DNA of 64,000 nucleotides, taken from Stratiolaelaps scimitus (lineage: Eukaryota > Arthropoda > Arachnida > Mesostigmata > Laelapidae). Of the stretch, positions 28,035-40,130 are shown piece by piece; the stretch's first letter is position 1; each line of letters begins with the position of its first letter. The position numbers were made by a program, and so were the translations under genes. Location: assembly GCA_019614645.1 (NCBI GenBank), contig JABWDB010000006.1:8370001-8434000 (forward strand), read 5' to 3'. The notes below the pieces were generated by a model. That model had not been told where the DNA came from, ran no database searches, and saw only the letters and a list, made by a program, of their open reading frames with translations.

Positions 28035-31000
28035 GTGAGCAATACTAATGGGCGCAAAGATTGGATATTTGAGATACATATATCACCCTCCGGTTAGTTC
28101 CTTTGTAGTTTAGCTTCGGATGCTTTATCTCATTTCCCGCATCTTCTTGCGTAGATCCTGAACCCAGTCGGAAACAACGAGGCGCGTCATTTTCTCCTCG
28201 GGGTTAATACTATTGAATTCGAGGAAATACTCGTCTTTACCTTCTTCTGTCTCCTCTGAGTTAACATCAGATCACACTGTGTACCCATAGAAAGTAGACA
28301 AACAATGATTAGCGGGCATGTTTACGACAGACCCTTAAAACCGCCCCTTATTAATTTTCTTAGTACAGGTGAAAGCTTTAGTGAACCGCTAGCTTTTTTC
28401 CTTAATCAATCTAACCAATTTTCATTGTAACTTGTCGAACGTCCGCGAACTACAATGCTGTTCGGCGGTTCCAAATTGTTCGTTCGTGTAAGCTTTACAT
28501 GTACTCTCTAACTTCTCGCCGTCGCTAGGCGCCTACCGTCACCTACCTAGGCTGTCGTTTGTGTCTGTGCATGTCTAACAATTTGGTCGTGCTAGTTAGA
28601 TGCTAACCCTTATTATGGATCTGCTTCTGCTCGTTCGTCCTCTCCACCCTATGTGCTATGTCCTGTTTTTGTTGTTGTCCACGTCGACCTGAATCCTCCG
28701 GGTCCTGGTCGTCCTCGTTCCTGTAACCTTATCCTGGGCGGCTACACGGATATTTGGTTGGTTCGTTGGATATCGGGTGGTGGGTTTTGTCGATCGTAGG
28801 TTATGTGGCGCTTCTCGCTGATTCTTCATCTGCCGGACACGCACAGCCGGTTAGTCAGAGTCTACCTAACCAAGCTAAATCAAGCAACATGACCGCTCTG
28901 GCTTCCAAAGGGCGGCGAGCTTCAGTCGTCGGCAGCGTAAACGAAAACGCAATGCGGGCCCCGGAGCCTACTGAAGAGGAATGCTTATCGCAGGCTGTTC
29001 GCGCATTCGCCCGCATTCTCAACCTGTCTAGCGAAGATCAACTCAAGGACAAATTGACAATCCGCGACTACAAGCCTGGCGAGAACATCACGAAACAGAA
29101 CGACCTCGAACATATCAATCATCTTTACTACATTATATGGGGTAGGTCTTCGTCAAAATGCGATTACGTATGAATTATAATGGTGGTAATAAAGCGCAGT
29201 TTTGATTTTGGTAGGATTTAACGACACAGATACAGCCGTATATCAAACATACGTTCGATTGATCGATACAGTGTTAAAAACGGATCCCTCTAAAGAGCCT
29301 ATGCGCACCTCTATCGTTTGATATCGTGCGATCGTTATTCACTTACGATAAATGCTGAAAAAGTAGCTGCTTTCCAAGTTTAAGCCAATGTGAAGTGTTA
29401 GATGTTTACGGACAGTATTGGAGATGTGTACTGGAGTACATCAGCGTTTTGTCGCACCGCGGAGTGTACAGTATTTTCTGTCCGCACCTGGCCTGCAATG
29501 GTCAAACTGCCAAATGTCTGGGGCAGATGTTTACCACGTGCTCTCCATTTCATCCAATAACCTGTTCTATATATTAGTTAATTCCGTTTATAAGGTGTTA
29601 TAATGTGAATAATATGCGTCCTATATAACCGACATGGTATTGTTCTACAGGAACGGTTGAGGTTCGTCAGAAAGCCTCGTATAAAAGCAGTGATCCTGAC
29701 GAGATGTATTTTGCCCACGCTGGCGACACGGTCGGTATCTTCGAAACGCTCACGTCGGAGATACCGTTTGTTACACGTACCGCCCGAACTCGGCTTCGTG
29801 TTGCGAGCGTTCCATCGTCAACAGTCTATTCGCTGCTTGTGAACAACCCAGATGCTGTACTCCATCTGGCCGCGAATCTAATAGAGAGACTCTCATCATT
29901 TGTGAGGCAGATTGACTTTGCCATGGATTGGATTCAGGTTCGTGTGCCTTGTACTGTCAATCCGCGTTACAATTCACAGAAAAAAAATCGTACCAGCCAG
30001 CTACGCGACTCGGATCTGTGGCGGAGCGACTCTGACATGCAGGGGAGCATGTGGCTCGGTTGTATTGTGTGGCTCCCGTTGTTTAAGAATACACGCAGTG
30101 GTTTTCGCTGATATTACCTACATGTTGTCTTTAGATTGCATGGGAATACATTCATTCATGGCAGTCATTTTTCTCGTGCCTGTTCGTCGAAAGCTGAATC
30201 ACATCGGTGGCCATTTGTGATGTGATGATTTATCCTTTATCTCATCATTGAATCGAGTAAGAGAATACTTCATAGCAGTTCTCTCAGTTCAGTACTCGAC
30301 TAAGGTTTCTCTCGTCTGTGTCATCGAATGCGTGTTACGCTAACTCGTGGCGTATTCTAACTATTGTATTTGCGTGATGTTTGTAATTGAAATCGTTAGG
30401 TTGACAGCGGGCGAACAGTATATCGACAAAATGACACATCAGACGCCATGTTCATCGTACTGAGCGGGCGACTCCGATCAGTAACAACGACAGCAGACGG
30501 TAAACGCCATCTCGTAGGCGAGTACGGCCGTGGAGATCTGGTCGGTCTCGTTGAGGTTCTTACCGAAGCTCCTCGAACCTCGACAATGATGGCTGTCCGA
30601 GACAGCGAGTTGGCCAAACTGCCAGTTGGACTGCTCAATGTCATCAAAATCAAGCATCCCGTGGTGGTGACCCGTCTCATACAGCTTCTGGGTCAGAGGA
30701 TACTCGGCAGTATGCGCCGTGAGTCGGTATCGCCTACACAGGATGTTGTACCTATACGGAAGTCTCAGTCGAACTTCTCCACTATTGCGTTGCTGCCAGT
30801 CACCGACGATGTACCATTGCATGCATTCGCCATGGAGCTGAACTATTCAATCCAGGGCCTCTCACTGCGTTTGACATCGGATTACGTCAAGAGGGAGCTG
30901 GGCCCTAACGCTCTCGATAAAAGCAACGAGTACAGGCTGTGTTCGTGGCTGGGCCAGCTTGAGGATAGGCACAAGGTTCTCCTTTATCAGTGCGATAAGG

Positions 31001-32121
31001 ATTTCACTTCCTGGACTCAACGCTGCATTCGGCAGGCTGATTGCATCCTGATTGTTGCACTGGCAGAAAATGGCCCACAGGTGGGTCAGCTTGAACAACA
31101 GGCCGAAACGATAGCGAAACGCACCCAAAAGGAGCTTGTACTTCTGCATCGAGAGGGTGGACCGAGTCCCTCGAATACAGTTGAGTGGCTCAATATTCGA
31201 TCATGGTGCTCGTCACACCATCATCTACGATGCCCGAAGCGCATCTTTAGCAAACGCAACAAGCTACAGGATATCTATCGGAAATTGGAAGGGGTGCCGT
31301 GTAACACACATTCGGATTTTGCCAGACTGGCCAGGTTTCTCACGGGAACCTCAATCGGGCTCGTTCTGGGCGGAGGCGGTGCGAGAGGCTGTTCCCACGT
31401 AGGAATGATTAAAGCCATAACAGAGGCGGGCATCCCAATTGACATGGTTGGCGGCGTGTCCATCGGAGCCTTCATGGGCGCTCTATGGGCTCAAGAGATG
31501 GACATGACGCCCTTCACGCAGAAGGCACGCGACTGGGCGTATCGAACCGTGTCACCCTGGCAGCAGATATTCGACATCACCTATCCAATTACCGCGTGGT
31601 TTACGGGTCACGCATTTAACAGCGGCATCCACAGCACTTTCGGTGATAAGCAGATTGAGGATCTCTGGCTGCCGTATTTTACCGTGACGACTGATATAAC
31701 GAGCAGCTATCCTCGGGTACACAAACATGGTTCGCTATGGAGGTATGTTCGTTCCTCGATGTCCCTAGCTGGCATCTTGCCTCCTCTATGCGATCCTGTC
31801 GACGGCCATCTGTTGTTGGACGGTGGATACGTGAACAATCTGCCTGCCGATGAAATGTACAGGCAGATGGGCGCGGAGACTATTATTGCTGTTGACGTCG
31901 GAAGTCAAGACGAGACAGACCTAAGCAACTACGGGGACACGCTAAGCGGCTGGTGGCTCCTATGGAAAAGGTTCGTTAAGGGAAGGTTCCGGTCATTGGC
32001 GAATGTCGATTGTATCGTAAACAGCGACCAATTTATTGCCACAATCATTTCGTATGCTACGGTGAATACTTTGAAGATGTATAACTTTTCATTTGGATAT
32101 GACTTCTTGGTTCGTGATAGG

Positions 32122-32153
<32 letters not shown>

Positions 32154-32805
32154 CGAACACGACTACATTAATTTTAAAGAGTTAACGAGAATTCATTTAT
32201 TAATTTTTTTGACGCATTTATCTGTCCTTTTGTCCACAAAAGTATTAATTCAATTTTGATACCCGAATTTTTTTCAAAATGTTCCACGCTACCTATTTAT
32301 ACCCGTTACGAGGACGTGAACACCACTCGACATTTAGACATCTGACGACATATTGTTGTGTTCTCGTTGTAGGACGATGCCGAACTTCGGTGAGCCGGTC
32401 AAGATCCCCAACTCTGCCGAGATCCAATCGCGTCTGGCATACGTATCATGTGTACGCCAGCTCGAGGAGGTGAAAACAAGCGATTACTGCATGTACGTTC
32501 GGCCTCCAATCGACAAATACAAGACACTGCAGTTCGGTCTATTCAATGAAATCATGGAGGTTGGCTATCAGCACGGCCGAACACTGTTTGCCGGCATGAA
32601 GGCTGTTCAGCAAGACAGAAAAATGAAGTTCTTCATGTCTAGTGACAGCACACCAGAGGAGGCTCCACTAAAGCCTACTACATTTACCGATCTCGCCTCG
32701 ATCGTCTGCAGGGTTAAGAAACCCATTAAAGAGACGTTCGACGAGGAGGATCTACATTCGGACAATTTTGTCGACGATACCGATTTTAGCCAGGAGGAAA
32801 TCTGA
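20750..32805 (+). CDS. sws: swiss cheese / neuropathy target esterase-type lysophospholipase (PNPLA6/7 orthologue)
   Basis: Eleven modelled exons: 20750-20818, 24989-25266, 25469-25704, 26229-26425, 26893-27240, 27546-27777, 28875-29141, 29651-29937, 30400-31970 and 32373-32805, about 1305 residues, plus upstream leader sequence. (The ATG exon begins at an acceptor at 20729.) It is an ER-anchored serine hydrolase of phosphatidylcholine and lysophosphatidylcholine needed for nervous-system integrity. Seen in order: an N-terminal membrane helix (about 69-90), three cyclic-nucleotide-binding-like domains (about 195-375, 480-638, 639-765) and a patatin domain. The patatin domain has the oxyanion loop GGGGARG (962), nucleophile S992 in GVSIG and catalytic D1112 in DGG. 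The C-terminal block [13 protein letters not shown] is conserved. Phases agree everywhere only if the exon at 28875 uses an AAG acceptor; the better-looking CAG at 28844-28846 would break the frame, so a microexon may be missing. The first exon (23 codons) is the least certain. Several donors have T at +3 (GTTGGT, GTTCGT). Confidence 0.95.
20819..24988 (+). other. 4.2-kb intron of swiss cheese
   Basis: It separates the 23-codon first exon from the membrane-helix exon. TA tracts lie at about 20925-20952, 21957-21975, 23515-23540, 23671-23695 and the very long one at 24122-24204. No nested gene is seen. Confidence 0.6.
24122..24204. repeat. (TA)n tract, 83 bp
   Basis: Uninterrupted alternating A and T over 83 bases, the longest microsatellite in the window, about 0.8 kb upstream of the membrane-helix exon of swiss cheese. 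Such tracts also generate artificial Tyr-Ile open frames. Confidence 0.97.
27997..28002 (-). terminator. AATAAA on the - strand, downstream of the nested antisense exon
   Basis: TTTATT on the + strand, 123 bases past the stop of the antisense exon at 28125-28255. Confidence 0.3.
28125..28255 (-). CDS. candidate terminal exon of an unidentified gene, antisense inside a swiss cheese intron
   Basis: On the - strand, GTTAACTCAG gives an acceptor at 28257-28256. The next 131 bases read 42 codons in a strongly protein-like frame: [13 protein letters not shown], then [10 protein letters not shown] and [15 protein letters not shown], followed by TAA at 28125-28127. An AATAAA follows 123 bases later. 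Charge pattern, lack of low complexity and codon usage look like a conserved C terminus, but I cannot name the family. No matching upstream exon is seen nearby on this strand. It is therefore either the last exon of a gene whose other exons lie further right, or the 3' end of a truncated retrocopy. It lies in the swiss cheese intron 27778-28874, on the opposite strand. Confidence 0.45.
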
Positions 32806-33385
32806 TGGTGGGACCACAACGACTAAACGAGATTAGCTGTATGAGGGTACCACGACTCAATGAAACACTTTCATGGCCGTTCACAATTAGGTGAGGCGGA
32901 ACAACGACGACATAGCAAGGAGCGCGAACAATGGGAATTGTCAAAAACTAGCCAGCACAGGACGGGATGAACAATTGTTCATAGGGTTGCGGGCGGCGGT
33001 GGTGGGTTGAGGGTTAAGGATAGAAGCTGCGGATGAGCAGGGCATTCTGTACATAGCAGGCGAATGAATGTAGTAAAAGACACATATTTAATGAACCCAC
33101 CCATATTTGTGTCTGTGCAACACTCGAGATGGGAGTTGATGGAAGAGAGACGCTCCACTGAACGCATGGAAGCCCATCTGTACACACTTTGAACTGAAGA
33201 AACAACTTTCAGTACTAGATATGTAAATGACCCACCATGAATAGATACGGTTAGAGAGGGAATGTAGAGAGAGAGTGAGAGAGAATATAATCGCAGGCGA
33301 AACGGAGCAGATGCAAACAAAAACAATCGGGAGAAGATAGCGGTAAGAAATAGGCGTTAACGGACCCCCAAACACGCTCAGATAC

Positions 33386-33425
<40 letters not shown>

Positions 33426-33699
33426 TTCAATGAGGGGAGGGAGCGAACAGGGGAATTGTGTTGAGTCATCATCGGGCCTTGGCTGAAGTTTGCCTACACC
33501 AAAGACGAGGCGTGATGATATCGAGTCCGAAAGGATTTATATCATTATGGGTTGATTACAACAACAGCTACTCATTTATATGTAATCGATCGATGTAGTA
33601 CTATTATTTGTATGAGATGATGGTCAAGGAACGTGCGATCTGTGTCGTCGTCAACGAATGTGCACGAAACACGCACAGCAGTGCAAATAACCACAGGAG

Positions 33700-33732
<33 letters not shown>

Positions 33733-34092
33733 GCAATCAGAGAGAGCAAGAGAAAGTATATATATTTAAGATATAAGAGACTGATAGCAAAAGAAAAAAA
33801 AGTAAAAGAACATGGTTGGAATGAGCCAATCTATGTTAAGAGGAACAATGAATCAATGTATCAATGTATCAAGTAAATGTGTGGGCGTGTTGATGTGATG
33901 ATGTATATGATGACGCCCACTGGCGATGGTCATCACGTTTTCACGATTGACGACAACGCTGCGTGTGGTTTATGCGATATTGGTTGACGATATTAAGGCG
34001 ATTTATAGTGCAATTAGTAACAGTAGAAAATGTGGGTGTGTATTATTTGCTGATTGAACAAAGCAGGGGGGTGAATAATGGAGATGTTTTAG
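32806..34092 (+). other. presumed 3' UTR of swiss cheese
   Basis: No open frame of interest follows the TGA at 32803-32805. The stretch has a TA then TG microsatellite at 33385-33424, GA-rich runs near 33260-33284 and interrupted TA tracts at 33701-33732. The first clear AATAAA is at 34093-34098, giving a UTR of about 1.3 kb if that signal is used. Confidence 0.4.
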
Positions 34093-34098
34093 AATAAA
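34093..34098 (+). terminator. candidate polyadenylation signal of swiss cheese
   Basis: Canonical AATAAA, the first seen after the swiss cheese stop codon. Confidence 0.4.
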
Positions 34099-34979
34099 TG
34101 GATCGGGCAGACGATTGGTTGTCGTTATGGGAGGGTGTCTTGTTATTTTCTTCTGTTAGAAATACGAAACAATCAAAAATGTTGGTTTATTGAAAGATGC
34201 AGTAAGTGTGGACTATAATGATTTTTTGGAAATTATGACACTTTATCGTGCTATACAATATGGACGGCCAGTTTGAACTCATCCGAGATATGTCGATCGC
34301 TACGTATCTTGGATGAGCCGAGGTTTCTGTTGCTTCTAGTGTTAATGGTTGCGTTTAGAATGCGTCATAGGTGTCCTTTGAGCCGGAATCAATTCGTGGG
34401 GATTCATTTTGCGTCTTTTTTCTTTGGATATTTTGAATGGCTTCATTCTAATTTCGTGGCGTGTGGTACGCGGAATTGCAAAAGAGACCGAGCAAGTGGT
34501 TATCGTCCAACTTCTGGTTTGCTTAAAGGTTGCAGTAATTGTCGCAACTCGTTTGCGCGTGAGATGTCTTCAAGCGAAGTCATCTCGTCTGTGGTCTCTG
34601 ACAGTCTAGTGACACCTCCGATTATGCCAGTAGTGAACGTTTTGTCGGGCTTTTGAAGGTCTTTGGGTCTAACATGTTCATCAATTTTTGATAAAGTGCT
34701 GATTTTCAGCACTAAATGATATTCTAGCTTCAAGATTCATGTCCGTTTTAGGAAAGTGAACCAGCATTAAGCTACATGTAAGCAAAACGCCTCAAGTATA
34801 AACTCAAGAATATGCGTCAAGGACGCCTGACTAGGACGCTTGGTTTGAAGGTTACCAAAGCTTTTTCAATGTACAAAATAGCTCTGAACGACCTTGTATG
34901 TTGCGTCTTAGCGGGGGATCAATTAGAAGAGTTGTGTCCACAAGGTGCTATGGTGCCTATTCATGCGGCGCTTGGTATC

Positions 34980-35770
34980 ATTCTTCGAGAGGCGCTGGAA
35001 GTGATGGGATCAAGGACAGTGCTTCTAGGGAAGCTTAGCTCGGCAGTCGTCTCTGCGAGGATCCTCGGTCCGCTGAAGGCAATCCAACTAATCGAGCTAC
35101 GGGACGGAATAGAGCAAACAAATGGTTTTGCCCAGGAAGACAACATGTCACCTTGTTCCTCGTTTCCGTTCTGATAAGTGACCTTCGTGGAAGAATAATC
35201 AAACCCCCTGAGCCGCTCTGCTAAAGATTTTTGACGCAGACGACCTCATGCTGCTTAGCAGACATCAGCTTCATCTCAAAAATGCAACATTGCCCCTGAT
35301 CACATACACCGAAGGATAGGTCTAGAGATAAACACGAAGACGACGAGAATAATGAAAGTGAGAATAGAAGGGATGCTAGTAGGCAGAGACGAGTTCAGAC
35401 TGGGCGGCGAGACCACGCACATCAGCAACTGGTTTACTTATCCGGGGATCATGCTCTCAACCATTGGGTTCTCCGTTCCGCAGATGGAGGAACGGGTGCA
35501 CAAGGAGTTTATCTCGTACTCCTACAAGCTATCGGTTCATACTGCCATCTACTGCCTCTTCAACAAGAAAGTGGTTACTTCTGCGGCATACGGAATCCGG
35601 GTTGCATGATAGTGTCTTTCAATGAAGGACCTAACAGTATTGGACAGAGTAAGGCCTCGCCTTTCTAAGGCGAGTGTACTGGGCGTCCATGCAACAAAAG
35701 GAACAAACACTCGTATCTGCGAACGGAGGTACCGTTATTCATCGAAGATTTACGAACAACGATTCTAACC
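34980..35770 (+). mobile_element. decayed non-LTR retrotransposon fragment (reverse transcriptase C-terminal half)
   Basis: Frame-shifting fragments match the usual order of a LINE reverse transcriptase. They are ELRDGIEQTNGFAQEDNMSP (finger/palm motif before the active site), DADDLMLLSRHQLHL at about 35232-35275 (the catalytic [YF]ADD box with its first residue lost), and EINTKTTRIMK. Then come GRDEFRLGGETTHISNWFTYPG (the FxYLG region), a VHTAIYCLFNKKVVTSAAYGI block, and finally the LDRVKA/FLRRV region to about 35770. Several stops and shifts separate them, so it is dead. No 5' end, endonuclease or poly-A tail is recognised. The clade cannot be fixed by eye. Confidence 0.7.
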
Positions 35771-36280
35771 TAAAATGAATGGATGCAGAGAAGGCATTCG
35801 CAAAACAGCAGGAGGATGAAATTGTCCAATTGTTGTTGCTGAACTGGGCCGCAATTTTATTCAGCTGAGGCAATGACAAAGGCTGGATAGAGGCGGGTCT
35901 GTAGAGAAGATCGACATGTAATCAATCATTTGGCATGTAATTAATGCTACATGGTATGAGAATGACTAAGAAAAATATACCCAGATAGGAACATCATTAC
36001 ACAAAGAAGCTGTCTATTTTGTCCATGTGTTGCCTATGACAGGCGAAAAATATATGTAGATAGGAATTACGAGGATTCATGAGGTAGTGCACATTTTTGT
36101 TGATCGTGAGTATACCTAGGTGAGTCAGAGAATCAGCAAAAACGTATGAGCTTGTTTCGACCGGATGGGAGTGAAACAGGACGCACCTCGATGACTCGAA
36201 ATTTTTAGATAAACGTCGTTGCATGAAACGACTAGGGATTTGACCGAAAAACGTAGCTTTGATTGGATTCAACAAACATC

Positions 36281-36287
<7 letters not shown>

Positions 36288-36313
<26 letters not shown>
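36288..36313. repeat. (TA)n tract
   Basis: Alternating TA run between the retrotransposon relic and the exon-like segment at 36409. Confidence 0.9.
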
Positions 36314-36408
36314 GCTCTGTCCAATGATGGAGGGGAGAGAGTTAAAGACCGCTTTTGGTTATCTAAGGCTGTCATCCTGATGACATTGTGGATGTTCGTT
36401 TTTCACAG

Positions 36409-36680
36409 GAGACCCTGCTAATATCGACTGCGAACTAGCGCCACAACCCCAATGGTTTTCCTCATTGGCTCCTTCTGTGCACATCACAAACCGTTCCAAC
36501 AGGACCGACGCGTTAGTGACTAGTGACTCTGTCACTACCGAAAGAACAACACTCCCTCTAAATAAAATGAGCAACACCCCCACAGTCGATGCAAGCCCAG
36601 TTGTATCAAGGATCAGCAACGCTGGAAGTCACTCACTTCGCCGGCTCGTCGATTCAATAAGCTTGTGCGGTGCTGAATAA
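36409..36680 (+). CDS. possible terminal exon of an unidentified gene
   Basis: A pyrimidine-rich acceptor (GTTTTTCACAG, ending 36408) is followed by 90 in-frame codons in phase 1, from GDPANIDCELAPQPQWFSSL to RRLVDSISLCGAE and a TAA. The stop codon overlaps an AATAAA at 36676-36681. The composition (Ser, Thr and Asn, several sequons) resembles an extracellular or disordered tail. No upstream partner exon is recognised to the left, so this is tentative. The complementary strand is also open here, though without splice support. Confidence 0.3.
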
Positions 36681-36894
36681 ATGCATAAAATAGCGTCTAG
36701 TTGATCTTCTTTCTCCTGCCCTTCTTCGTCTTCGACTTCAGTGAAGAGAAGGGAATAGAAAGTGTGTATTTGAGGGTGTGTGAGGGTCTCTCTCTCGAGA
36801 TCTCTCTGTGTGTGCGTGTGTGTGTATATACATATATTGAGTATCGGCGTCACTGCCGATCTTAAGCCATGCGAGAAGGGCCACCGAAAGCATC

Positions 36895-37160
36895 TCAGGA
36901 CAGCGTCGTCCCATAGAGACACCGGCAGATAGACAGACACACACACACGCCCATAGTCCATGGGCACTCTCCAGCTCTCCTGTACCCCCCCTCGCCCCCA
37001 GCGTTTGCTACTCGTTCGCTGCTGCTTGAAGGACTGCTATCCTCCTCAGGTTTTGTCCCAGATTTTCTACCACGACGCCGCACGCTGGCTCTGCCTCCGT
37101 CTCCGGTTGGTTTTCTCAACGACTTTTCCAGCTGTCTGAGCGCCGTACGCCATCGCCAAG
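36895..37160 (-). other. unassigned Arg/Ser-rich open frame
   Basis: On the - strand an open frame reads TALRQLEKSLRKPTGDGG, then RRRGRKSGTKPEEDSSPSSSSE. Further left on the same strand a short basic ending (SKTKKGRRKKIN, then TAG at about 36700) follows a pyrimidine-rich stretch. They might be exons of one gene with a basic tail, but the intervening splice sites are poor and GT/GA microsatellites interrupt. Listed as an observation only. Confidence 0.18.
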
Positions 37161-37339
37161 GACCGAACGAGTGGCTGTATCGATGGAGACCGAGTCAGGA
37201 AGAAGGGGAGTTAAAGGGAGAAACAGGTCGGGCTGGAGCGGTCGGCAGTGATGTATTGTATGAATAATTTGCCACTGGCCGCTATTTTCTATGTATTTTA
37301 GCATAGCACTGGCAGTGACATTTGATATCATTGAGCGAT

Positions 37340-39540
37340 CGAAACGCAGAATACTACATTAGTTTCAACTGACGAGCTAGGCAGGACGGCATGAAACAAT
37401 GCTATTGGCGTATAACCCCCTTAGCTGTGTGGACCGCGCAGGTGCGCATGCTGGGATTGATGCTGTTTTTTTTCTTTGAATAAATAGTATTCTCTCTCAC
37501 CATCTATCTTTTTATCATTTGTTTACCGCTTGCGTCTGTAGGGAGGTCGCTGTGAAATGGGCAGCTCGAGAACTCGGACACGTTTTGACTAAAGGAAGAG
37601 TGAACATCGAGCGAAGCCTCCGTTCCGTGTGAGATCTATTATTTTAGAAGACGTCCGTTCCAAGTCTAGGAAAGCTTGTAGGATATTATTCTAGATATAA
37701 GTGGATAGTTTTTTTTTTTGTTATTGCAATATTTAATTATGGTTTTGTTGTGTTTGATTCTCTAATCAGGAGGTTTGGTTCTCCCTCAAACCACGGATAT
37801 TTATCGGAAACACAAGAGAAGTATCCACGGGCATATTTTTTTGTATATTTCATCTTTTTTTATTGTACTTGTTCTACGTGTGGCATACGCAGACTCAGTC
37901 AGTTCGAGTTCGAGGCGAGACGTTCCGATTTAAATTGTAGATCTACCACTACGCGCTCTTAGCCTTGTTACTGGTGTTAGGTAGAGATAAGGCTTCTAGA
38001 ACACATTGCTTGCATGACACGCAAGAGTCTACCTAAGTGTGCATGAGTATATAGTCATTCCCCTTCTTCTATAATAAACTCAATGAGCTGGTCCCAGTGA
38101 TCCCCAAGGACATGCTCAGTACTGACAAGCCCTTCAATACGTCTCCCAACATCTGTCCCCACTAACATATGCCTGAACTAGGCCGCATCAGTCTGTCCCC
38201 CGTGGGGCCTTTCCGGCAGGAAGAAACACTTGGCGGAACACTCCCTGGGGAGGTTTTCCTAGCGGCCAATCATATCTACTCTTTTCTTTATGGGGTCTTC
38301 TCTCAACCCCATTTCTGGGCTCATCAGCCGGCCCCCGTTCGAGCTAGGCCGGGAGATCCGTTGGACAAAACTTGACACTGCAAGTGCTTTTCGATGACAC
38401 CCTATTGGGAAGTTCAGAAGTATACCTGTGTTGTCCTGCGATGTCCTTTTTGGGCAATGCTCTCTCTTTGGGCTCCTCACACTAACGGCTTCCGCAAGGT
38501 CAAGAAGACGACAAAGAATGAAGCCAGTGTCGACATTGCCACTCGAGGACTCAGCAGAAGTGTGCTCCGTTTCGCGCAGGTAGTCCTGCTTGTAAAGGGC
38601 TGAGAAAAAAGGGCTGCTCTTCTCGTTACACAAATTGGCCCACTTGATAACTCGTCGACACGGAACAGCTCCAACTCACTCTGGCGCTAGGGCTCGCCTT
38701 CGCGAACTTGTTCGGACCTCTTAAACAACACTTTATCCAACGTGCCACGTTTACTACGCCCCGCCACCTGTGTCTAGGCCGAATATAGCGTACCTTCCTT
38801 GCGCTGGCCCTTGATGACTGGTTCGTTGAGTTCTCGAGTTTCAACAGGCCTGATTTATTTTCTAAAACTGCTAGAGACTTGAGAAACAACGTTCGAATTG
38901 ATTTTGAAGTTCATGAGATTCACTGATTTATCCAAAGTTGGTCACGAGCGATTTGACGAGGCGAACGGTGGTAGTCGCCGTCTGCTCAGAGTCATTGAAA
39001 TCCTCAGTGCACTATTGTCGGCCGGGACATTATGCATGGAGGTAAGGCACCGTCGTTGTCACAGCGCCCGCTATAAAAATTGATAACTTCAAATTCGTGT
39101 TTACTCAAATATTTTAATTATTTATAGTTTTTATCATTCTTGTCTACAATCGTGACACCCACTATATCTACTCAGAATAGAATATGTCGTTTCGTCAAAG
39201 GTCCAACCTACGCAGTTCCGCAGTGCGGAGGCTGGACTTTTGATACACAGGGGGTGTGAATCTTGCTGGATCCAACATGATCGTGAGGTTTAAGACCTGG
39301 ATGGGTAAACGTGAATTAACATACACCAAGGTAATTAATATCGTCGCTCCTCATCCGGAAAGTTGCTAGCACTAGTAGTAGGAGTGTTTATTAGTCATAG
39401 AGTTACGGTAGCATTTATTTCTCTGCAATAAGCGGATGGGTTCATCCACTTCGGGACCCTATATACAGTGGAACGATAGGAGAGTCCGAGAGAGAGAAGA
39501 CGAAGTGGTAATTAATTTACAGGCATTAGCCTCCTCTGAT
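37340..39540. other. intergenic, unassigned; denser block at about 38.1-38.9 kb
   Basis: From 38.1 to 38.9 kb the sequence is GC-richer and has long open frames on both strands (- strand 38259-38633 and 38626-38889). I recognise no family; an old retroelement piece is possible. The rest shows nothing beyond short A/T runs and a GA run at 39488-39500. Confidence 0.4.
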
Positions 39541-40130
39541 GGTGGTGGTGGTGGTGCTGTTGGCGGGAGCGTTGAGCGCTCGGGACGGGTTTTCGATACG
39601 ACGCACTGACTTCAGGGCAAGAAAGGGTGGATTTTCATGCGCCTGCTGTGTGCCTGTGCGGCCTTAAATAGGCGGCGTTATGTGGGCGAATGGGTGTCAT
39701 TATTGTTATGTATATAGAGATTTTTAATTTAGCTAATGTGTCGACCGTCCCTGTTCACGGCCCGTCCCTGCTGCTGCTGCTGTTCGGTGCTGCTATTGTT
39801 GTTGTTATTTTGCTACCATCCTGGCGAGTGCTTGCTACCTTTGTGTTGTGCTGAGCTGGGTCAGAGGCTCGGCCGACCCGGATTGCCTGCGGCACTGGCC
39901 CACAAGTGCATCACTCACTGGCTGAGCAGCGACTGAACACCAATGGGTCTGGTGGCGGTTTGCCCGTGATGCAGCGCTGCCGATTATCAATGTTGGTTAA
40001 GATAGACTGTGATATCATTGAATGGGTGTTCAACATCACCATGCTGACCTCACGTCCTGAGAGCAACAATAACAACAACAGCTCAACGCAACTTCTAATC
40101 AAACTCATGAAATCATAGATGCTATTAGAT
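39541..40130. other. GC-rich trinucleotide-repeat patch
   Basis: GGT repeats (39542-39555) and CTG repeats (39767-39783) raise GC content locally and create cysteine- and leucine-rich open frames on the + strand (39736-39936), plus a 70-codon frame at 39906-40118. It could be a promoter or 5' exon region. There is no start-to-splice model I can support. Confidence 0.3.

Noticed and set aside
30396..31475. Long - strand open frames opposite the swiss cheese patatin exon
   Set aside because: They are shadows of a well-supported coding exon on the + strand.
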